A DNA stretch of 64,000 nucleotides, taken from NCBI GenBank assembly GCA_963565915.1, contig OY751490.1:4712001-4776000 (forward strand), given 5' to 3'. Positions 58,849 to 64,000 of this stretch are shown piece after piece (within the stretch, counting starts at the first letter, position 1; the number at the start of each line of letters is the position of its first letter). The position numbers and the translations under genes are program-made. A model generated the notes under the pieces. The model was not told the origin of the DNA. It saw only the letters and a list, made by a program, of their open reading frames with translations, and made no database searches. This DNA comes from Entoloma clypeatum (taxonomy: Eukaryota; Basidiomycota; Agaricomycetes; Agaricales; Entolomataceae).

Positions 58849-59571
58849 TCAGCGGTGGCGGACGGACGCAGCGACGCACAAGTGTACGGCGAGGGCACTG
58901 GGTAGATCTACCTGCGAGTAGACAGAATTAGTTGCGGAAACCACAGGTATGTAACGAGACGGGAACATAGCTGGGATTTCACCCGCAGCGAATGAGGGCT
59001 TGTGGGTTGTGACCAAGGAGTCCAAACGGACAACCTGGTAGCCTCGAGCTGCGGTGGCGTCTGTGAGAAGGAATATACCCGGAAGCGGTTCACCTATGGA
59101 TAATGCGGGATTGTTACTATATAGAAGTTGACAACGGAACGGGGGGCTGACCAGAGGGTTACACCCAGCTTCCCCAGGAGAGCAGCAGCAATGGATGAGA
59201 GATACATTGGAGTGACGAGACAGTGAGAGGGGAGGCAGTGTATGATTACATATTGTCTGTGAGCGACTCAAGATCGTTAGTTACTGGCTTCAAAGTGGGA
59301 AGGAGATACAGGGAATGTTGAACATCGGTCGTGGGTGGTGAAAACACGAAACACCCGAATGTCGTTAGGGCTGATGGGGCCTGGGGTGGAGGAGACGGTG
59401 GAGGGAAGGAGACATATCGAAGTCGCCGTGGACTTCTACTGTCAATGAGCTCCAGACGTCGGCATGTCGCTGGAGGGAGTAGGCTTCTTCGTAGTTCTGC
59501 GCGTCCGGGAGGCACCAACACGGTTACGGGAGAGGTTTTAACGAGGGAGACACCCAGTGTAGTCATGGCGG
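58849..59571 (-). other. Possible short gene, unresolved
   Basis: Minus-strand frames 59806-59246 and 59271-58849 are open for 186 and 140 codons and nearly abut. The downstream one contains IGEPLPGIFLLTDATAARGY and SRYIPVVSATNSVYSQ, which read like protein. I could not find a convincing splice joining them, and no domain is recognised. Confidence 0.25.
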
Positions 59572-59806
59572 CCATTGTACACGAACACGAGTGGGAGAAG
59601 GCGGGAAGCGACAGAGATAAGGTGGACAACGACCAATGGTCGGCATCTATCGGCGGCTGAAAGGCGGTGAAGATGGCGGCTGCGGCCAGCGGAGTTGCCT
59701 GCAGAGCTGGATGCGGCGTTTTCTTCGTCGTTATCGGTGGCAACGGCAGGAAGGAGACGGTCAAAGGAGGGGCATGGCAAGCGATCAAAAAAATTACCGA
59801 GATCAT

Positions 59807-60887
59807 GTGGTGTTGAATTGCAAAATTGTCCGGCTGACCGTATACCCTTCAGTCTACTCAACAAAAATAAGTTGCAGATCTCTCAGCGCACATTTTTCGC
59901 CCACAGGTCCTTCATCCCTGTCGGAAGTGGATGACATCTATAACTCACTGGAACGTCCTTGCTGGCGTGGTCGAGCTAAGTGTCTACCTTGTTAGATAGT
60001 TGGGAGTGCCAGAATCGAGAGTGCACGTACTAGAATGCAGAAGCCCCGCCCGCGGAACTTCTGGGCTTGTTGATGGTCCTTGGCATCGTTTGCCGCTTAT
60101 AATACCGCACGTCTGCAATTCTTTTGTTGGCTCCCATCCTCAGCAATGCCAACAGATTGCCAACAGACACCCACATTATCCTGAGTTCTGTTCCTTTTTG
60201 TTCCTGCTCCTTCTCTTCGGGGTCACCCTCTAGCTACAACGGTCAGGGGAGAGAAATTGAGCACGCAAGAAAAGCGAGAGAACTCACGCCGCTCTCCACC
60301 GAATTCCTTCCGCTTTTGCCATCGCAATTCAGGCCCAGAAAGCGCGCAAGCAAATAATAAAGAAGCTCACTGGCGGCATTTTTGGCGCTCGGTGATTATC
60401 TGATGTTCCGCGTTGACGTATAGATCGACTCGGATCTGGAGTGGGTTGTTAGCCGCTCGTCGGTTGTCTGGGGGGCGGCTCCGGAGCATTGCGTCGTCGA
60501 TGGGAGTGTCGTCCACGTGTCCTTCAGAGAATGGTCAGTTTTTTTCCGCTTCATATACCCCTAAACCATAGCCCCGCCATACCCACTCTCATCAATCAGT
60601 GAGTGGCATTTGGTGGGTTGTTTTTGTGTCATACGGCCGTTGTGGTGGCTGGATGTCTTCTTTGGTGCCATTGCAGGGGTCTTCTGGGTTGTAATGGCGT
60701 CGGTTGCAGTGAATGGACGCCGAGGGAGGAGGGGAAGACGAGCTGGCACGTCTCGTAGTACATAAGTCCTGCTGCGTCATGTGGGCATCTTGGAGCTGGG
60801 CTGCTCACCGTTTATAGTAGTATTCGCAGCTTCTCGAATTTCTCCTCTGGATCCATCCTCCGCGTCGTCGGAGTCCTCGGTGAGTTC
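59807..60887. other. Intergenic region
   Basis: No gene, RNA or repeat recognised. Only short frames without domains. Confidence 0.4.
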
Positions 60888-61244
60888 TTAAGTGGGTCGG
60901 GAAGAGAGGGAGCCAGGGACGACTTTGATCCATACGATAACGGGAGGGGAAGACTCGCTGGCGCACTCCATGCGAGCTGGGTCCAGACTGGTCCACTTCC
61001 ATCCCTTGGAGTCCAATGTCGAAACCGACTGTGGCTTCCCTGGTCTCTCGGAGAGAGTGCAAGACGATAGGACTAGACTCCTTTGAAGGAGGTACGCTTC
61101 GAGGCCTGTCCGCTCGAGCCAGACGTTGGGGCTAGAGCGAGCGACCAAAGGGGGCTGAGGCGGTATGTCGTAGTAGAAGTACTTGCACTCGACAGGCGAA
61201 GGCGGGTGCGAAGCCTCAGTAATAATCGCGTCAGGGGTGAACAT
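60888..61244 (-). CDS. Small protein of a multicopy agaricomycete-type family (118 aa or truncated)
   Basis: ATG 61244 opens 118 codons: FTPDAIITEASHPPSPVECK, YFYYDIPPQPPLVARSSPNVW, a Leu-rich middle, SKGWKWTSLDPAR and PPVIVWIKVVPGSLSS before TAA. The order of a P-x-x-Y/F-Y-G/D-I-P segment, a KWTSxDPxR segment and a PPVIxWIxVVPGSL segment is one I recall from uncharacterised proteins repeated in mushroom genomes, where the chain continues further. Sequence like EIREAANTTIN follows after the stop, so the gene may be truncated. It is divergent from APC2, 249 bp away, and the two may share a promoter. Confidence 0.5.
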   Translation of the reverse strand: MFTPDAIITEASHPPSPVECKYFYYDIPPQPPLVARSSPNVWLERTGLEAYLLQRSLVLSSCTLSERPGKPQSVSTLDSKGWKWTSLDPARMECASESSPPVIVWIKVVPGSLSSRPT

Positions 61245-61493
61245 GCTGAGGTGTATAGTCGTTGGTGGTGACAAGCGTGAAGGTGCTAGACAAAGGGATA
61301 AACAGTGAGAAATTGAGCGATTTTAAACGCAGCGCACTGTCAAGCTCTGATGAACATCTGGCTGGCGGTATATAGGTAAGCTCTTTGCAATGTAATCCGG
61401 TCGTAGATTGTCGCGAGGTGAACTCACGGATCACGTGAAAGGTCACGTGGACGTGACATTGACTGCCTTTCTCGTCCGCGTTCCCTGCAAACG

Positions 61494-64000
61494 ATGGCGA
61501 CCGACGCTCTCCGTTCGCAGGTCGCGGCGAAATGGCAAGAGTCATTCACGAGGCTCAATCGTAGGGAGCCAGGGATAACAGGCTTGATGGCTTTCAGCCA
61601 GGTATGTCGAGTATCTAAATCCGATCCAACATTTCTGATCTATCACACCATTGCAGGCCTGGCGACTGGCGACCGACTTTCTCCGCCCAAGAGATCTGAA
61701 GGATTCCAATGCCAAGAAGAACTACGGTGCGCCCTAGCATCCCGAAACTTGCGGGTGTGGTTGATTGTTGAGGCAGATATGAACAGCGTGAGGGCCGCTT
61801 TGGAGATGGTGAACCAGTGCAGGAAGCTGCCGGTATTGCTCGAGACATTTCTTGGTGTGTGACATATACCTTCGGTGCTTGTTTTCCGATGACGTTGGGG
61901 TCATAGAGGACATGCGAAAACATTATGTGTTCATCAAACGAGAAGTGGCGGAGTACATGGGTGAATACGACGTACGGAAACTAGTCAGATACACGCGGGT
62001 TATAGACTGCTGAACTTCCCTGTGGTAGACGACGGAACAGCCGAGTATCATCTCCGACCTCGTTTTCCGCCTCGTAGAGTGGTACACCGCTTGGGCCCCG
62101 CTACCCGAGTACGTCCCTGTTCCATCCCAACTCCAGGCCTCAGGAACCCAACAGGTAATCCCATTGTTCAGGCTCGGGGGAACCATTCTCTCCGCCTACA
62201 CTCTCAACTTCCAGACCCACCTCTTCTCCATCCTCCCGCCCTCCTTCTCCCGTGGATTCAAAGCCCTCTGCGCCTCTACCCTCCCACCTTCAGAGTCGGA
62301 AGCGGACTCGGAAGAAGCCAAGCCCTACACACCCAGCAGGCAGATCTGGGCTGCGTTTGAGACCCTGGGGCTCTTGGACAGATACGAGTCCATCGTCGCC
62401 AGCGTGGGCTATGAGCATATCGAGGGGCATGTGATGAAGACGTGTGCGCAACAGTGGGAGAAGCCCATGTTGGAGAGTTTGAGAGGATGGATGTCGGATA
62501 AGATGGTGTCATGGATGTTGCTGCCGTATGCGAGGGGCGCGACCAATGGTGTGTTGATTCGTTCTTGTCGTGGTTTAAGGTTGTTCGTCTGATAGAAGTT
62601 GACAGCGGAAGAGGCACGTGCGATGCTCCAGGGCGTTGGTTCGCGGTTTGATTTTCATATGAACAAGACGCTGTGTGATCTGAGGTGCTCCCGCTTTCAC
62701 GTCTCTTTTGACGACCCTGACCCCTTTGGTAGAACGAAAGAGATCTTTGATATCATTATCGATTTCCCAGACTCCATGGGGGCATTGCAAGATCTACGGG
62801 TTCGTCGGCGCTTTTCCTGTAATTCAAGTACAATTCATTTCAACTCACTGAAATCGTAGGACTGTTTGCAGCGGGTAGATCAGCGGGCTGCCCTTGTGCA
62901 GTCTTTAAGAAAAGCGTCAGTCGTTTTCGGAATTCTCCCAAAAGGCGTGTATCTGACACGGCATTAGAAATCAGAAACGACTCTTACACCCCGGAGCAGA
63001 TACAAAATTGATCTTGACACAGTATGTCGCAACAATCAAATGCCTGCGGATAGTCGATCCACCTGGTGTGCTGCTGTTCAAAGTGGCAGATCCGATACGC
63101 CGATATCTCAGGTATCTTCCAGTTTCCATCAAATCGTCGAGATCGTTTCAATCACTTCACTTTTCGTTGCAGAGAGCGCCCGGATACCATCCGAAGTATC
63201 GTGGCAAACCTTGTTGGCGACGACGAAGCTGGCGACGCTCTCGTGGACGAAAACGAACCGGTTCAGGCATTGCAGCAGCCCGATACCGAAGACTACAGCG
63301 ACCCGAACTGGGAACCTGAGCCTGTTGATGCTGGGCCAGGTATGCCTAACCGAATCTTGTCGCATATATAGCTTGAGCTTGACGTTTTTGCTGTTAGACT
63401 TCCGAGCTAACAAGCCGAGCGATATCGTCAGCACGCTTGTCAGCATCTATGATTCAAAGGATTTGTTTGTGAAGGAACTGCAGGTTCTGCTTGCGCAGCG
63501 GTTGTTGGCTATCAAAGATGATGACCCAGAAAAGGTGGAGCGAGAGGTGCGTTCAGTCCTTTTTTTTTTTCTTGTAAAATAAGGGTAAGCTGGAAGACTG
63601 AGATTTTACACCCTTGACAGCGGCGGAATGTGGAGATCCTCAAGATCCGGTTTGGTGAAGCGGCATTGCAAATATGCGAGGTCATGTTGAAAGATATGAC
63701 GGATTCGAAAAGGATCGATGGACACGTTCAGTCCCAAAAGGCCGTGAGTCTCTTTCAACTTATCATGCCGATACTGCTTTTGCTCATGGCACGTACGGAA
63801 ATGAAATCAGAGCGTTGTCCATCCAACGATCATCTCCCGTCATTTCTGGCCGTCGCTTGAATCGAGCGAGATCAAAATGCCCGGCCAGTTTCAAAAGTCT
63901 AGCTGCTTCGTTTTTCCTTGCCGTTCGCGAATAACCTTTCGGATCTAACTTTAGATTACAAGAACAATATTCGGAAGAATTCACCGTCTTCAAGCCAGAC
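61494..64000 (+). CDS. APC2: Anaphase-promoting complex subunit 2 (cullin-like), 5' part
   Basis: ATG 61494. Exons include 61494-61601, 61657-61726, 61777-61854, 61907-61998 and from 62041, with small introns thereafter. The spliced protein shows LTAEEARAMLQGVGSRFDFH, IFDIIIDFPDSMGALQDL, RVDQRAALVQSLRKA, LHPGADTKLILTQYVATIKC, LRIVDPPGVLLFKVADPIRR, YLRERPDTIRSIVANLVGDD, PSDIVSTLVSIYDSKDLFVK and HPTIISRHFWPSLESSEIKM. This is the conserved cullin-homology order of APC2, the APC/C scaffold that binds APC11 and drives ubiquitination of cyclins and securin in the nucleus. The winged-helix C-terminus is beyond the window. No lesions seen. Confidence 0.93.

Overview
The window is nuclear DNA of a filamentous basidiomycete, most likely an agaricomycete (mushroom-forming fungus). 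The evidence is short introns of about 48-70 bp, the protein families present (F-box/LRR proteins, phi-type GSTs, NACHT-WD40 NLRs, Zn2Cys6 regulators, DUF6698 and DUF6532), and mobile elements typical of this class (Plavaka, chromodomain Ty3/gypsy, Tc1). No prokaryotic feature, CRISPR array, rRNA or convincing tRNA gene was seen. One 200-N assembly gap lies at 47597-47796. Layout: 1-5569 holds the 5' part of a decayed Ty3/gypsy element (minus strand, 5' LTR at 4767-5569) that runs off the left edge and carries a complete but frameshifted Tc1 transposon between gag and pol. A small relic of an NLR gene follows. 5.8-18.1 kb is a host-gene block: a two-domain nucleotidyltransferase-like protein, a proline/serine-rich protein, two tandem GST genes plus a third inverted paralogue, a CACTG-type foldback MITE, and an F-box/LRR protein. 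18.1-22.8 kb is sparse, with relics and one ricin-B-like lectin fragment. 22.9-31 kb is a Plavaka (CACTA-like) transposon region with a decayed transposase, a divergent small coiled-coil gene and a DUF6698 gene. 31.5-37.8 kb is an NLR gene (MLKL/HeLo-like N-terminus, NACHT, about 11 near-identical WD40 blades) broken by two DNA insertions and cut at its C-terminus by a copia-like LTR. 38-47.6 kb is mostly retroelement: decayed copia-like sequence, then two nested chromodomain Ty3/gypsy copies, each with an extra small ORF between pol and the 3' LTR. After the gap, 47.8-64 kb returns to host genes: a Zn2Cys6 transcription factor with a 6-nt microexon, a 1,262-residue DUF1752/DUF3295 protein, sparse relic-bearing DNA, a small orphan gene, and the start of the APC/C cullin subunit APC2, which runs off the right edge. 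The most notable observations are the conserved extra ORF in the chromoviruses, the NLR blade array used repeatedly as an insertion target, the Plavaka gene trio, recurrent GC-AG introns, the 6-nt microexon, and the fact that all eight premature nonsense codons recognised in the two retroelements are TGA.
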